Source of the DNA: Planctomycetota bacterium
GTDB lineage: Bacteria > Planctomycetota > PUPC01 > DSUN01
DNA length: 54,056 nt
NCBI GenBank assembly: GCA_035384565.1
Contig: DAOOIT010000040.1
Span: 1 to 54,056, forward strand
Direction: 5' to 3'
The notes under the pieces are model-generated. The model was given only the letters and a program-made list of their open reading frames with translations. It searched no databases and was not told the origin of the DNA. Below, in pieces: positions 15,712 to 25,125 of the stretch (the first letter of the stretch is position 1; each line of letters opens with the position of its first letter). A program made the translations under genes and the position numbers.

Positions 15712-16944
15712 ATGACCCGAAGGGAACGCGACACGCTGAGGACGCTCGCGCGACAGGTCGCCGAGATCGCGGCCCTGCCCGTGCAGCAGGAGACCATCCA
15801 GGCCCACAAGGCGCTCAACGCCCTGAAGCCCATTCGCCCCATGGTGATGATTGACCAGGTGTGCTGGCACGAGATGAACGTGGACGACGAACTGACGCTG
15901 CGGACGGCGGACCCGTTCTGCCGCGGCATCGAGACCCGCCTCCGCCGCACGCTCTACCAGTGGCGGCACATGCGCGGCGACATGGTGGTCGAGCCGTTCC
16001 TGGAGTTCGGCAAGGCCATCCGCGGCATGGGCTTCGGCCTCGGCGTGGTCGAACAGACCGCCGTCACCGACCCCAAGAGCGACGTGGTGGGCCACCAATT
16101 CGAGGACCAGCTCAAGACCGAGGCCGACCTCGAGAAGATCCGCATGCCCCAGGTGTGGCACGACGAGAAGGCCACGGCCGAAACCGAGACGCGCGCGAAC
16201 GACATCCTCGGCGGCATCCTGGGCGTCCGCATGCAGGGCGCCTACCCCGTCTTCTCGCCCTGGGACAGCATTGTGTGCTGGCACGGGGCGGAGGAGACGA
16301 TCATGGACCTGGCGTTCCGCCCCGAGTTCATGCACCAGATCATCGCGCGGGTGACGGAGTGCAGCCTCTCGATGCTCGCGCAGCTCGAGGCCCAGGGCCT
16401 GCTCGGCCACCACCAGGGCACCATCCACTGCACGGGCGCCTACACCGATGAACTGCCCGCCCGCGGCTTCGACCCCGCCCGGCCACGGCCGGCCGACCTG
16501 TGGACCTACGCCATGGCACAGATTTTCTCCACCGTCTCGCCCGCCATGCACGAGGAATTCGAGATCAACTACGCTCGGCGCTGGACGCAGCAGTTCGGCC
16601 TCTGCTACTACGGCTGCTGCGAGCCGCTGGACGAGAAGGTGGACATGATCCGCAAGCTGCCCAAGGTGCGCAAGATCTCGATGAGCCCGTGGGTGAATGT
16701 GGACAAGGGCGCCGAGCGGATTGGCCGCGACTTCGTCTTCAGCCGCAAGCCGAACCCCGCCTTCCTGGCCGGGCCCACCTGGCAACCCGAGGTCGTGGAG
16801 AAGGACCTGCGCGACACCCTGGCCGCCTGCCAGCGCCACGGCTGCCCCTGCGAACTGATCCTCAAGGACATCTCCACCGTCTGCTACGAGCCGCAGCGCC
16901 TGTGGGCCTGGGCTGAGATCGCACGGAGGGTGGCGAGAGGATAA
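15712..16944 (+). CDS. Uroporphyrinogen-decarboxylase-fold protein
   Basis: A 410-residue member of the URO-D/methyltransferase (MtaA-like) superfamily. Recognition rests on the overall pattern, including the C-terminal RKISMSPWVNVDKGAERI, FVFSRKPNPAFLAG and the paired GCCEPLDEKV segment. True HemE is shorter and has different N-terminal arginines, so this is probably not a heme-pathway enzyme. Relatives act as corrinoid-linked or demethylation enzymes, or have no known role. The start at 15712 has GAGGAG upstream; the frame upstream encodes only the tandem repeat. It pairs with the Gfo/Idh gene, and a second URO-D-fold gene lies at 52557-53633. Confidence 0.75.
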   Translation: MTRRERDTLRTLARQVAEIAALPVQQETIQAHKALNALKPIRPMVMIDQVCWHEMNVDDELTLRTADPFCRGIETRLRRTLYQWRHMRGDMVVEPFLEFGKAIRGMGFGLGVVEQTAVTDPKSDVVGHQFEDQLKTEADLEKIRMPQVWHDEKATAETETRANDILGGILGVRMQGAYPVFSPWDSIVCWHGAEETIMDLAFRPEFMHQIIARVTECSLSMLAQLEAQGLLGHHQGTIHCTGAYTDELPARGFDPARPRPADLWTYAMAQIFSTVSPAMHEEFEINYARRWTQQFGLCYYGCCEPLDEKVDMIRKLPKVRKISMSPWVNVDKGAERIGRDFVFSRKPNPAFLAGPTWQPEVVEKDLRDTLAACQRHGCPCELILKDISTVCYEPQRLWAWAEIARRVARG

Positions 16945-17079
16945 CCTGTTGGAAATCGCCCGGCGGATTGGACGGGCTTGCGGTGGAGTTTGTGGATGCT
17001 ATGGACCGAGCGGCCAGAGGCAAACACCGCGCGGTGCTGTCGCTCGTTCCGCAGGGGAAGCTTCAACCGGCCGACCTGG

Positions 17080-19104
17080 CTAGCCGTTGGCCAGGAGCTT
17101 GCGGAACTCGTCTTCGCTGATCACCGTGACGCCCAGGTCGCGAGCCTTGGCCAGCTTGGAGCCGGCGGCTTCGCCGGCCACCACATAGTCGGTCTTCTTG
17201 CTCACGCTCGAGGCTGCCCGCCCTCCCCTCTCGCGCACCAGCGCCTCCGCCTCCTCCCTGGTCAGGTGCTGAAGGGCGCCTGTGAACACGAAGGTCTTGC
17301 CCGCAAAGGCGCTTGTTGCCGGTTCGATCCGCTTGGGCAGCGGCGGGAACTGCACTCCGGCTCGGCGCAGCCGCTCGATGGCGGCCAGATTGCTCGGGTT
17401 GTCGAGGAATTCACGGACCGAGCGGGCCAGCGTCGGGCCGATCTCGTGCGTGCTGGCCAGGCGGGCCTCGTCGGCAGCGAGGAGGGCCTCCAGCGAGCCG
17501 AACTCCTGGGCGAGCACGTCGGCGACGTGTTCGCCCACATGCCGGATTCCCAGGGCGAACAGGCAGCGCGCGAGGGGCCTCGTCTTCGATGCCTCGATGG
17601 CGTTGAGGAGATTGCGGGCCGACTTCTCGCCCATTCGCTCGAGGCCCGCCAGTTGCTCTTGGGTCAGGTCATAGAGGTCGGCGGGGCTGGCCACCAGCCC
17701 CTTCTCCACCAGTTGGTCCACAAGCTTGGTCCCCAGGCCCTCGATGTCCATCGCCGCGCGCGAGGCGAAGTGCTCGATCCGCCCCTTCACCTGCGCCGGG
17801 CAGCCGAAGTTGATGCACCGCGCCACGACCTCGCCCTCCGGCCTCTGGGCCCTCGCGCCGCAGACCGGGCAGTTCTCGGGCATCCGGAACTTCCGTTCGG
17901 AACCCGTGCGCTTCTCCAACACCACGCCAACGACCTCGGGGATCACGTCTCCTGCACGCTGCACGACCACAGTGTCGCCGATTCGCACATCCTTGCGATC
18001 AATCTCGTCCTGATTGTGGAGGGTGGCGTTGGCGACCTCCACGCCGCCGACCCGGACGGGCTCGAGCCGCGCAACAGGCGTGAGGGCGCCCGTGCGGCCG
18101 ACCTGGACTTCGATGTCGCGCACAATGGTGGTGGCCTGGCGCGGCGCGAACTTGTAGGCCACCGAGTACCGCGGGCTCCGCGACCGCTCGCCCAGCCGCC
18201 GCTGTTGGTCCAGGCGATTGACCTTCAGCACCACGCCGTCCATCTCAAACGCGAATGCGTCTCGACCCTCCCCCATCCGCTGGCAGAAGCGGATGGCCTC
18301 GTCGAGCGTCCGACAAGTCGCCCTGGGTTGGACGACGCGAAACCCCAGCGCCTCGAGAAGATCGAGTTCCTGCTCATAGGTCTCGCAGGATCTGCCCTCC
18401 AGCCCGCCGATCCCATAGAGGAAGATCTGAAGGGGCCGTGAGGCGGTAATGCGCGGGTCGAGTTGGCGGAGCGAGCCCGCCGCCGCGTTCCGCGGGTTGG
18501 CGAACGGCTCCTGGCCCGCCTCCTCGATGCGGCGGTTCAGCTCGGCGAAGCGTTGCTTCTCCATGTACACTTCGCCGCGGACCTCGATCCGGGCCGGAGG
18601 CTTCACGCGCTCCTCGCGCAGAACCACAGGAATCGCCTTGATGGTGCGGAGGTTCTGCGTGACGTCCTCGCCCGTCTCGCCGTCGCCGCGCGTGGAGCCC
18701 AGCACGAGGCGGCCGCCCTCGTAGACCAGTTCGACCGCCAAGCCATCCAGCTTCGGTTCGGCCACCACCTCGAACGGTTCACCACCCAGGCCGTCGGCCG
18801 TTCGTCTCCACCATTCCGCCAGTTCGCCCTCGCTGGTCACCTTGCCGAGGCTCAGCATCGGGATCGTGTGGCGCACCGTGCCGAACGCCGCGACCGGTTG
18901 GCCGCCTACGCGCTGGGTCGGGGACTCGGGCGTGACCAGCTCCGGATACTCGGCCTCCAACCTGGCCAGCCGGTCGAACAGCCGATCATACTCGGCGTCG
19001 CTGACCTCAGGCCTATCCAGGACGTAGTAACAGTGGTTGTGATGCTCAATCTGCTTGCGAAGGCGTTCGGCTTCATCACGAATGCGGGCGGGGACCTCGG
19101 CCAT
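17080..19104 (-). CDS. ligA: NAD-dependent DNA ligase LigA
   Basis: Seals nicks in DNA during replication and repair using NAD. About 674 residues with all LigA parts: the Ia segment (HHNHCYYVLDRPEVSDAEYD), the adenylation-site lysine in AEPKLDGLAVEL, the OB fold, the four-cysteine zinc finger (CPVCGARA to CINFGCP), helix-hairpin-helix repeats (LAGLERMGEKSA) and a C-terminal BRCT domain (GKTFVFTGALQ, KKTDYVVAGEAAGSKLAKA). I chose the ATG at 19104, preceded by a GGAAGGG-type site. An ATG at 19137, one base after the upstream stop, is possible through translational coupling. Confidence 0.96.
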   Translation of the reverse strand: MAEVPARIRDEAERLRKQIEHHNHCYYVLDRPEVSDAEYDRLFDRLARLEAEYPELVTPESPTQRVGGQPVAAFGTVRHTIPMLSLGKVTSEGELAEWWRRTADGLGGEPFEVVAEPKLDGLAVELVYEGGRLVLGSTRGDGETGEDVTQNLRTIKAIPVVLREERVKPPARIEVRGEVYMEKQRFAELNRRIEEAGQEPFANPRNAAAGSLRQLDPRITASRPLQIFLYGIGGLEGRSCETYEQELDLLEALGFRVVQPRATCRTLDEAIRFCQRMGEGRDAFAFEMDGVVLKVNRLDQQRRLGERSRSPRYSVAYKFAPRQATTIVRDIEVQVGRTGALTPVARLEPVRVGGVEVANATLHNQDEIDRKDVRIGDTVVVQRAGDVIPEVVGVVLEKRTGSERKFRMPENCPVCGARAQRPEGEVVARCINFGCPAQVKGRIEHFASRAAMDIEGLGTKLVDQLVEKGLVASPADLYDLTQEQLAGLERMGEKSARNLLNAIEASKTRPLARCLFALGIRHVGEHVADVLAQEFGSLEALLAADEARLASTHEIGPTLARSVREFLDNPSNLAAIERLRRAGVQFPPLPKRIEPATSAFAGKTFVFTGALQHLTREEAEALVRERGGRAASSVSKKTDYVVAGEAAGSKLAKARDLGVTVISEDEFRKLLANG

Positions 19105-19138
19105 GCCTTCTGCCCTTCCCACGATGCGCTGTGGCATG

Positions 19139-19990
19139 TCACCGCGTGAAGTACTCGCGGCTGGAGCGACGGACCAGCCCCACCACCACGAACACCAGGG
19201 CTCCGCAGGCCAAGGCGAGCAGGATCACGCTGGCGACCGGCTCCTGCGACGGGAGCTGGGCCGCTCCGCCTGAGCACACACAGAGCAACGCGCCGGCAAG
19301 CAGGCCGTCCCAGCGCGCGGCCCAGATTCGCCCGATGCCCAGCACGCCAAGAAGCAAGGCGAGCCCTGCCGCGATCTTGCCCCAGACACCCGCAGAAACA
19401 AGATGCGCGGCGAGCCCGGCAGCAACTGCCGCCAGGGCCAGACATTGGATCACGACGAGAAACGGCCGGTGCTGCGTGGGGGACGGCTCGGGCTCGGGCT
19501 TCGTTATCAGGCGCCCTGCCAGCCGCTCCCGAGGAGCCGGCGCCACCGTAGGAACCGGCTCCGGCTCGCCATCTGGCACGGCCTGCGTCGCGGTCTCGGC
19601 GGGCACCGGCTCCTTCAACCACGAACCCTCCAGCGTGGTGGGGCCGTGGGTGGGCTCGTAGCGGGCGCGAACGTCCCGCGGTCGAGAGAGCTCGTCAGCA
19701 GGGTGGGGCGAGGCTGCCGGCTCCTCTGCCCGGCTCGGTCCGGGGCTCTCAGAGGCAGGGGCCGCACCCTCTGCGGTCGGCTGCGAGGCGGTCGGCTGTG
19801 GGGCCTGTGGCGCCGCCCCCCCAGGCATGCCTTGCGGCGGAGCCAGCGCCGGCAGGCCGTCCAGGCCTGTATCGAGTTGGCCGGGAACATGAATGGCCGC
19901 TCCGCACGCCTTGCAGCGGCCGGTCATGCCCGCATAGCGGTCGTCTACCTTGAACACGCGGCGGCAGACGGAACACTCGCCCTGGATCAT
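19139..19990 (-). CDS. Zinc-ribbon membrane protein
   Basis: A 283-residue protein. Residues 1-38 form a CxxC...CxxC zinc ribbon (GECSVCRRVFKV, GRCKACGAAI) of the MJ0042/zinc-ribbon type. A long Pro/Ala/Glu-rich low-complexity stretch (about 40-175) follows. The last 110 residues hold about four hydrophobic membrane segments and a short basic tail. The function is unknown. Similar ribbon-plus-membrane proteins are frequent in planctomycetes. It lies directly upstream of ligA on the same strand, possibly co-transcribed. Confidence 0.78.
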   Translation of the reverse strand: MIQGECSVCRRVFKVDDRYAGMTGRCKACGAAIHVPGQLDTGLDGLPALAPPQGMPGGAAPQAPQPTASQPTAEGAAPASESPGPSRAEEPAASPHPADELSRPRDVRARYEPTHGPTTLEGSWLKEPVPAETATQAVPDGEPEPVPTVAPAPRERLAGRLITKPEPEPSPTQHRPFLVVIQCLALAAVAAGLAAHLVSAGVWGKIAAGLALLLGVLGIGRIWAARWDGLLAGALLCVCSGGAAQLPSQEPVASVILLALACGALVFVVVGLVRRSSREYFTR

Positions 19991-20131
19991 GGGTCAGTGC
20001 CTTCGCGTGCAGAGGGCTCCCGCTGGCCGCCGCCCATCGAGCGAGCGGAGAGGCAGGCGGAGCCGCATGCGCCGGCCCCGCCCACCTGCTCTCATCTCGG
20101 AATGGCCGCGTCGCGCGCGCTCTTGAAAGGG

Positions 20132-22888
20132 CTACTTTGAGCCCTTCTTCGCCGCCTTGGGCTTAGGCGGCTCCTCGGCCACCGCCTGGGCGGCCGCCAG
20201 CCGAGCGATGGGCACGCGGAACGGGCTGCACGACACGTAGTTCATGCCCACGCGGTGGCAGAACTTCACGCTCGACGGCTCGCCGCCGTGCTCTCCGCAG
20301 ATGCCCACCTTGAGGTCCGGCCTGGTCGCCCGCCCGCGCTCGATGCCGCACTGGACGAGCTCGCCCACGCCCTTCTGGTCGAGGACGTTGAATGGGTCCT
20401 CCGGCAGGATGCCGGCCTCGATGTAGTGGGGCACGAAGCCGCCTACATCGTCGCGGCTGAAGCCGAACGTCATCTGCGTGAGGTCATTGGTGCCGAACGA
20501 GAAGAACTGCGTAGCCTGGGCGATTTCGCCGGCCAGCAGGGCGGCCCGAGGGATCTCGATCATCGTGCCGTAAAGATGCGGCACCTTCTTGACGCCGTAC
20601 TTCGCGGCGACCTCGGCGTGCACCTTGCCCACGAGCGCCGCCTGGTTGGCCAGCTCCTTCACGTCGCAGGTCACGGGAATCATGATCTCGGGCAGGGCCT
20701 TCTTGCCCTCCTGGGCCAGCTCGGCCGCGGCCTCGAGGATGGCGCGAATCTGCATCTCGCTCACCTCGGGGTACGTGATGCCCAGACGCACGCCGCGGTG
20801 GCCCATCATCGGGTTCGTCTCGTGGAGCGCGGCGGCACGGTCCTGGATGTCCTCCGGCGAGATGCCCAGGCTGTCGGCCAGGCGCTTCTGCTCCTCGGCC
20901 TTCCGCGGCACGAACTCATGCAGCGGCGGGTCCAGCAGCCGGATGGTGACCGGCTTGCCGGCCATCGCGGCCAGGGTGGCCTTGATGTCGCTCTTGACGT
21001 GGGGGAACAACTCGTCGAGGGCCTTGCGGCGCTCGTCCGTTGTGTTGCTGAGGATCATCTTGCGCAGCTTGAAGAGCGGCTCTTCCGAGCCTTTGCCGTA
21101 GAACATATGCTCGGTGCGGAAGAGGCCGATGCCCTCGGCGCCGAACTCCAGGGCCTTGCGCGCGTCGTCGGGCGTGTCGGCATTGGCGCGGACGCCCAGG
21201 CGGCGCACCTTGTCGCAAATCTTCAGGAAGGCGCCGAAGTACGGGTTCTCCTCGCTGCCGACGATCATCGGAAGCTCGCCCTGGTAGACCAGGCCCTTGG
21301 TCCCGTTGAGGGTGACGAAGTCGCCCTCTTGGACGGTGATGCCCGCAACGTGGAACCTCTTGGCGTGAGGGTCCACCTCCAGGGCGCCGGCGCCCACGAT
21401 GCAGCACTTGCCCCAACCGCGCGCCACGAGGGCGGCGTGGCTGGTCATGCCGCCGCGCGCCGTGAGGATGGCCTGGGCGCAGCGCATGCCCTCGACGTCC
21501 TCGGGATTGGTCTCTTCACGGACCAGGATGACCTTCTTCCCACTCTTGGCCCACGCCACGGCGTCGTCGGCGCTGAAGACCACCTGGCCGCAGGCCCCGC
21601 CGGGACCGGCGGGCAGGCCCTTGGCGATGGGCTTCGCCTTCTTCTCTGCCTCCGGGTCCACAATCGGGTGGAGCAGTTCGTCGAGCTGGCTGGGCGTCAC
21701 GCGCAACACGGCTTCGGCGGCCGTGATCAGCTTCGACTTCTCCATGTCGACCGCCATGCGGACCGCGGCGGGGCCATTGCGCTTGCCGACGCGAGTCTGG
21801 AGCATCCAGAGGCGACCCTCCTGGATGGTGAACTCGATGTCCTGCATGTCGCGGTAGTGCTTCTCGAGCGTGTTGCGGATGGCGACGAGTTCCTTGTAGG
21901 TCTTCGGCATGGCCTGCTCGAGGCTCGGCAGATGCGCGTGCTCGGGGTCGGGCGGCCGCGTGGCCTCGTTGAGCGGGTTGGGCGTGCGGATGCCCGCCAC
22001 CACGTCCTCGCCCTGCGCGTTCGGCAGCCACTCGCCATAGAACTTATTCTCGCCCGTGGCCGGGTTGCGGGTGAACGCGACGCCCGTGGCCGACGTGTCG
22101 CCCATATTGCCGAACACCATCGCCTGGACGTTGACGGCGGTGCCCCATTCCTCGGGAATGCCCTCGATGCGACGATACGACACGGCGCGCTTGCCGCGCC
22201 AGGACTGGAAGACGGCGCGAATGCCGCCCCAGAGCTGCTCCTGGGGATCGTCGGGGAACGGCTTGCCGATCACCTCGAGAACCTTGGCCTTGTAGGTCTC
22301 GATGAGCTGCTGGAGGTCTTCGACCGTCAGATCGGTGTCCTGCGTGTACCCCTTGGCGTTCTTGAGGGCTTGCAGGGCGCGCTCGAGCTGCTGCCGCACC
22401 CCCTGGCCTTCCGCGGGCTCGAGGCCGGCGGCCTTCTCCATCACCACGTCCGAGTACATCTGGATCAGCCGGCGATAGGCGTCGTACACGAAGCGGGGGT
22501 TCTGCGTCTTGGCGATCAGCCCGGGGATCGTCTTCGAGGTCAGGCCGATGTTCAGCACCGTCTCCATCATGCCCGGCATGGACCGCCGCGCGCCGGAGCG
22601 GCACGAGACCAGGAGGGGATTCCTGGGATCGCCAAACTTCATCCCCATCACCTTCTCCACGCGGGCCATCGCCTTGTCAACGTCGCGGCGGAGCTCCGCG
22701 GGGAACTTGCCCTTCTCCTGGTAGTAGACCGTGCACATTTCCGTCGTGATCGTGAAACCCGCAGGCACCGGCAGACCCAGGTTGGCCATCTCTGCCAGGT
22801 TGGCGCCCTTGCCCCCCAGCAGGTTCTTCATGCCTGCGTCGCCATCCGCTTTCCCGCCGCCGAAGAAGTACACGTACTTTCTCGCCAT
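20132..22888 (-). CDS. ppdK: Pyruvate, phosphate dikinase
   Basis: Interconverts pyruvate plus ATP and phosphate with phosphoenolpyruvate, AMP and pyrophosphate, linking glycolysis and gluconeogenesis. About 918 residues, slightly longer than usual. The N-terminal ATP-grasp part includes GGGKADGDAGMKNLLGGKGA. The swinging phosphohistidine domain has ARGGMTSHAALVARG with the catalytic His near residue 483. The C-terminal TIM barrel has GIGLFRTEHMFY, and near the end SFGTNDLTQMTFGFSRDD and GICGEHGG. The ATG at 22888 has GAGGAG upstream; the 60 codons further upstream are not PPDK-like. A long open frame on the opposite strand is a shadow. Confidence 0.97.
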   Translation of the reverse strand: MARKYVYFFGGGKADGDAGMKNLLGGKGANLAEMANLGLPVPAGFTITTEMCTVYYQEKGKFPAELRRDVDKAMARVEKVMGMKFGDPRNPLLVSCRSGARRSMPGMMETVLNIGLTSKTIPGLIAKTQNPRFVYDAYRRLIQMYSDVVMEKAAGLEPAEGQGVRQQLERALQALKNAKGYTQDTDLTVEDLQQLIETYKAKVLEVIGKPFPDDPQEQLWGGIRAVFQSWRGKRAVSYRRIEGIPEEWGTAVNVQAMVFGNMGDTSATGVAFTRNPATGENKFYGEWLPNAQGEDVVAGIRTPNPLNEATRPPDPEHAHLPSLEQAMPKTYKELVAIRNTLEKHYRDMQDIEFTIQEGRLWMLQTRVGKRNGPAAVRMAVDMEKSKLITAAEAVLRVTPSQLDELLHPIVDPEAEKKAKPIAKGLPAGPGGACGQVVFSADDAVAWAKSGKKVILVREETNPEDVEGMRCAQAILTARGGMTSHAALVARGWGKCCIVGAGALEVDPHAKRFHVAGITVQEGDFVTLNGTKGLVYQGELPMIVGSEENPYFGAFLKICDKVRRLGVRANADTPDDARKALEFGAEGIGLFRTEHMFYGKGSEEPLFKLRKMILSNTTDERRKALDELFPHVKSDIKATLAAMAGKPVTIRLLDPPLHEFVPRKAEEQKRLADSLGISPEDIQDRAAALHETNPMMGHRGVRLGITYPEVSEMQIRAILEAAAELAQEGKKALPEIMIPVTCDVKELANQAALVGKVHAEVAAKYGVKKVPHLYGTMIEIPRAALLAGEIAQATQFFSFGTNDLTQMTFGFSRDDVGGFVPHYIEAGILPEDPFNVLDQKGVGELVQCGIERGRATRPDLKVGICGEHGGEPSSVKFCHRVGMNYVSCSPFRVPIARLAAAQAVAEEPPKPKAAKKGSK

Positions 22889-23061
22889 CCACGCTCTCCT
22901 CGCTGCAAGCCATGAGATCGGACCAATATCCCGGCGCCCGGCCTCGACACAGAATGATGTGGAAGGGACTGACCAGGACAACGCCAGAATCATACCAAAA
23001 ACGCGGCCCAAAGAGAAATCTTTTTCCGCCCCGGCCTGCACGCGGGCGCTCACACCGGCAT

Positions 23062-23090
23062 TTGACACGAGACGCTCAGGACCGTAAGAT
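23062..23090 (+). promoter_or_regulatory. Promoter for the ABC exporter
   Basis: TTGACA (23062-23067), 17 bases, TAAGAT (23085-23090), about 90 bases before the ABC start. It lies in the 293-bp divergent region shared with ppdK, where nothing else is obvious. Confidence 0.6.
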
Positions 23091-23181
23091 CACGGGCAAC
23101 CGGGTCTCAGCAAAGCCGCGACAACAGACGAGCGCCGCATCCCGGCGCCTGTCGCCCCTCAATGCGCCAGAGGCCGTTCGG

Positions 23182-25026
23182 ATGCGAAATTACCTGCGCT
23201 ATCTCGCCTTCATCTGGCGCTACAAGCTCCGCGTCATCGGCGCCGTCCTCTCGGGGTTGACCGCCGAGGCACTCGACATCTTCTCCGTGGCTTTCTACCT
23301 CGCCTCAAACGAAATCCTGCTGAGCTTCTACTTCTTCCCGGGCACTCGCCCCTCGATGGCCGACAAGTTCTTCTTCAAGCACCGCTACGGCCAGCAACTC
23401 GTCGCCTTCCTCGAGGAGCAGGCGAAGAGCAAGACGGCGCTCATGTGGACCGTCGTGGGCTTGGGCTTCTCCCTTTTCTGCATGGCCATCGTCCACGCGG
23501 TCCTGATATTCCTCCGGCGCTATCTGCTCGAGTCGGCCGCTCAGCGGGGCTGGATGGACTTGCTCAACCGCCTCTTCGAGCGCGTCTCAGGGCTCTCGAT
23601 GCGGTTCTTCTCCCAGCGAAGCCTGGGCCACACGATGTCCACCTTCGGCCCTGACCTCGGCGAACTGGCCATGGGCGGCCGCAGCATCTTCGCGCACGCC
23701 ATCCGCGACACCTTCAGCCTGCTGGCAGGGCTGGGCGCGTGCTTCCTGATCAACGTGCGCCTTTCCCTCCTCGTCTTCGGTGCGCTGCCGCTGCTCCTCT
23801 ACGTCTTCAAGCGGGTGGGCGACATGGTCCGCCGCTATACGACCAAGGGCCTTGAGAAGCGCGCGGACGCCATGAAGATCCTGGCCGAGACGGTTCAGGG
23901 CATGATGGTGATCAAAGCCTACGATGCCGAGGAGTACCAGCGCGAGCGGTTCCGTGGCACCAGCCGACGCATGCTCCATTACGACCTGCGCCGCACACTG
24001 GCCAAGGCCCTTTCCGATCCCGTTACGGAGCTCGTCTACCGCGCCTGCATCTTCGTGATCGGGGCCTACGGGGTCTACCTCGTCGTCAACGCCCACCTCG
24101 AGGTGTCCATGCTCTTCCTGTTCCTCATCGGCGTCAAGCGGGTCTACGACCCCCTGAACAAGCTGCGCGATGTGAACAACGAGATTCAGGCGTGTCGCGC
24201 CGCGGCCGACCGCGTGTTCGCCATCATGGACATCCAGCCCGAGGTCCTCGAGAAGCCGAACGCCGCCCCGCTGCCTCCGCACTCGGTGGACATCGCGTTT
24301 GACCACGTCTCGTTCGCCTATGAACCGCCCGACGACGTCGTGCACGATTTCCACCTGACGATCCGGGCAGGAGAGGTGATCGCCATCGTCGGGGAGAACG
24401 GCTCCGGCAAGTCCACGCTTGCCAGCCTCCTCCTCCGGTTCTACGATCCGACCGAGGGCGCGATACGGATAGACGGCACCGACATCCGCGACGTGACCCA
24501 GACCTCGCTCCGCCGCCAGATCGGCTATGTGTCGCAGAGCGTCGTGCTCTTCAACGACACGGTTCGCCACAACATCGCCTTCGGGGATACCCACTACACC
24601 GACGAACAGATCGAGCAGGCGGCGCGCGTCGCGCTCGCTCACGAGTTCATCGCGAACGACCTGCCGAATGGCTACGAGACGCTGGTTGGAGAGGGCGGGG
24701 CCAAACTCTCGGGCGGTCAGCGCCAGCGGATCGCCCTGGCGCGCGCCTTGCTTCGCGACCCGCGCATCCTCATCCTCGATGAGGCCACTTCAGCCATGGA
24801 CGCAGAGGCCGAGCACCGGCTCGAGGCCCAGCTTGCCAACTTCGCCCGGGGGCGCACCGTCATCCTCATCGCCCACCGCTTCTCCGCGTTGCGTCTGGCC
24901 GACCGGATTGTCGTGCTCGACAGGGGCCGCACCGAGGCCGTGGGGAGCCACGACGAGTTGCTCTCAACCAGCCCGACGTATCGCAATCTCTACCAGAAGC
25001 AGGCCGCCAGCCCAGGCGCCCGGTGA
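23182..25026 (+). CDS. ABC exporter, fused permease and ATPase (MsbA-like)
   Basis: A 614-residue type IV ABC half-transporter that should work as a homodimer to flip or export a lipid, glycan or peptide. The membrane domain (about 1-340) has six hydrophobic segments. The ATPase carries Walker A GENGSGKST, Q-loop YVSQSVVLFND, signature LSGGQRQRIALARAL, Walker B ILILDEATSAMD and the H-loop LIAHRFSALR. A large insertion-like loop lies after the first helix (about residues 45-85, FYFFPGTRPSMADKFFFKHR). The start at 23182 begins at the first conserved helix. The cargo is unknown, but the glycan-rich neighbourhood suggests envelope material. Confidence 0.92.
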   Translation: MRNYLRYLAFIWRYKLRVIGAVLSGLTAEALDIFSVAFYLASNEILLSFYFFPGTRPSMADKFFFKHRYGQQLVAFLEEQAKSKTALMWTVVGLGFSLFCMAIVHAVLIFLRRYLLESAAQRGWMDLLNRLFERVSGLSMRFFSQRSLGHTMSTFGPDLGELAMGGRSIFAHAIRDTFSLLAGLGACFLINVRLSLLVFGALPLLLYVFKRVGDMVRRYTTKGLEKRADAMKILAETVQGMMVIKAYDAEEYQRERFRGTSRRMLHYDLRRTLAKALSDPVTELVYRACIFVIGAYGVYLVVNAHLEVSMLFLFLIGVKRVYDPLNKLRDVNNEIQACRAAADRVFAIMDIQPEVLEKPNAAPLPPHSVDIAFDHVSFAYEPPDDVVHDFHLTIRAGEVIAIVGENGSGKSTLASLLLRFYDPTEGAIRIDGTDIRDVTQTSLRRQIGYVSQSVVLFNDTVRHNIAFGDTHYTDEQIEQAARVALAHEFIANDLPNGYETLVGEGGAKLSGGQRQRIALARALLRDPRILILDEATSAMDAEAEHRLEAQLANFARGRTVILIAHRFSALRLADRIVVLDRGRTEAVGSHDELLSTSPTYRNLYQKQAASPGAR

Positions 25027-25125
25027 CCACCGCGCAGAGTGCTCACTGGGTCGCCTGCGTCGCGGCGCCACGCATCCGCCCTCCCGATGCAGGCAACGCC
25101 GCAGTCGCGGGTTTCCGCCCAGGCC

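Noticed and set aside
20255..22915. 886-codon open frame opposite ppdK
   Set aside because: Its translation is Ala/Gly/Leu/Arg-rich with no family motifs, and the other strand encodes a clear PPDK. High-GC genomes produce such shadows.
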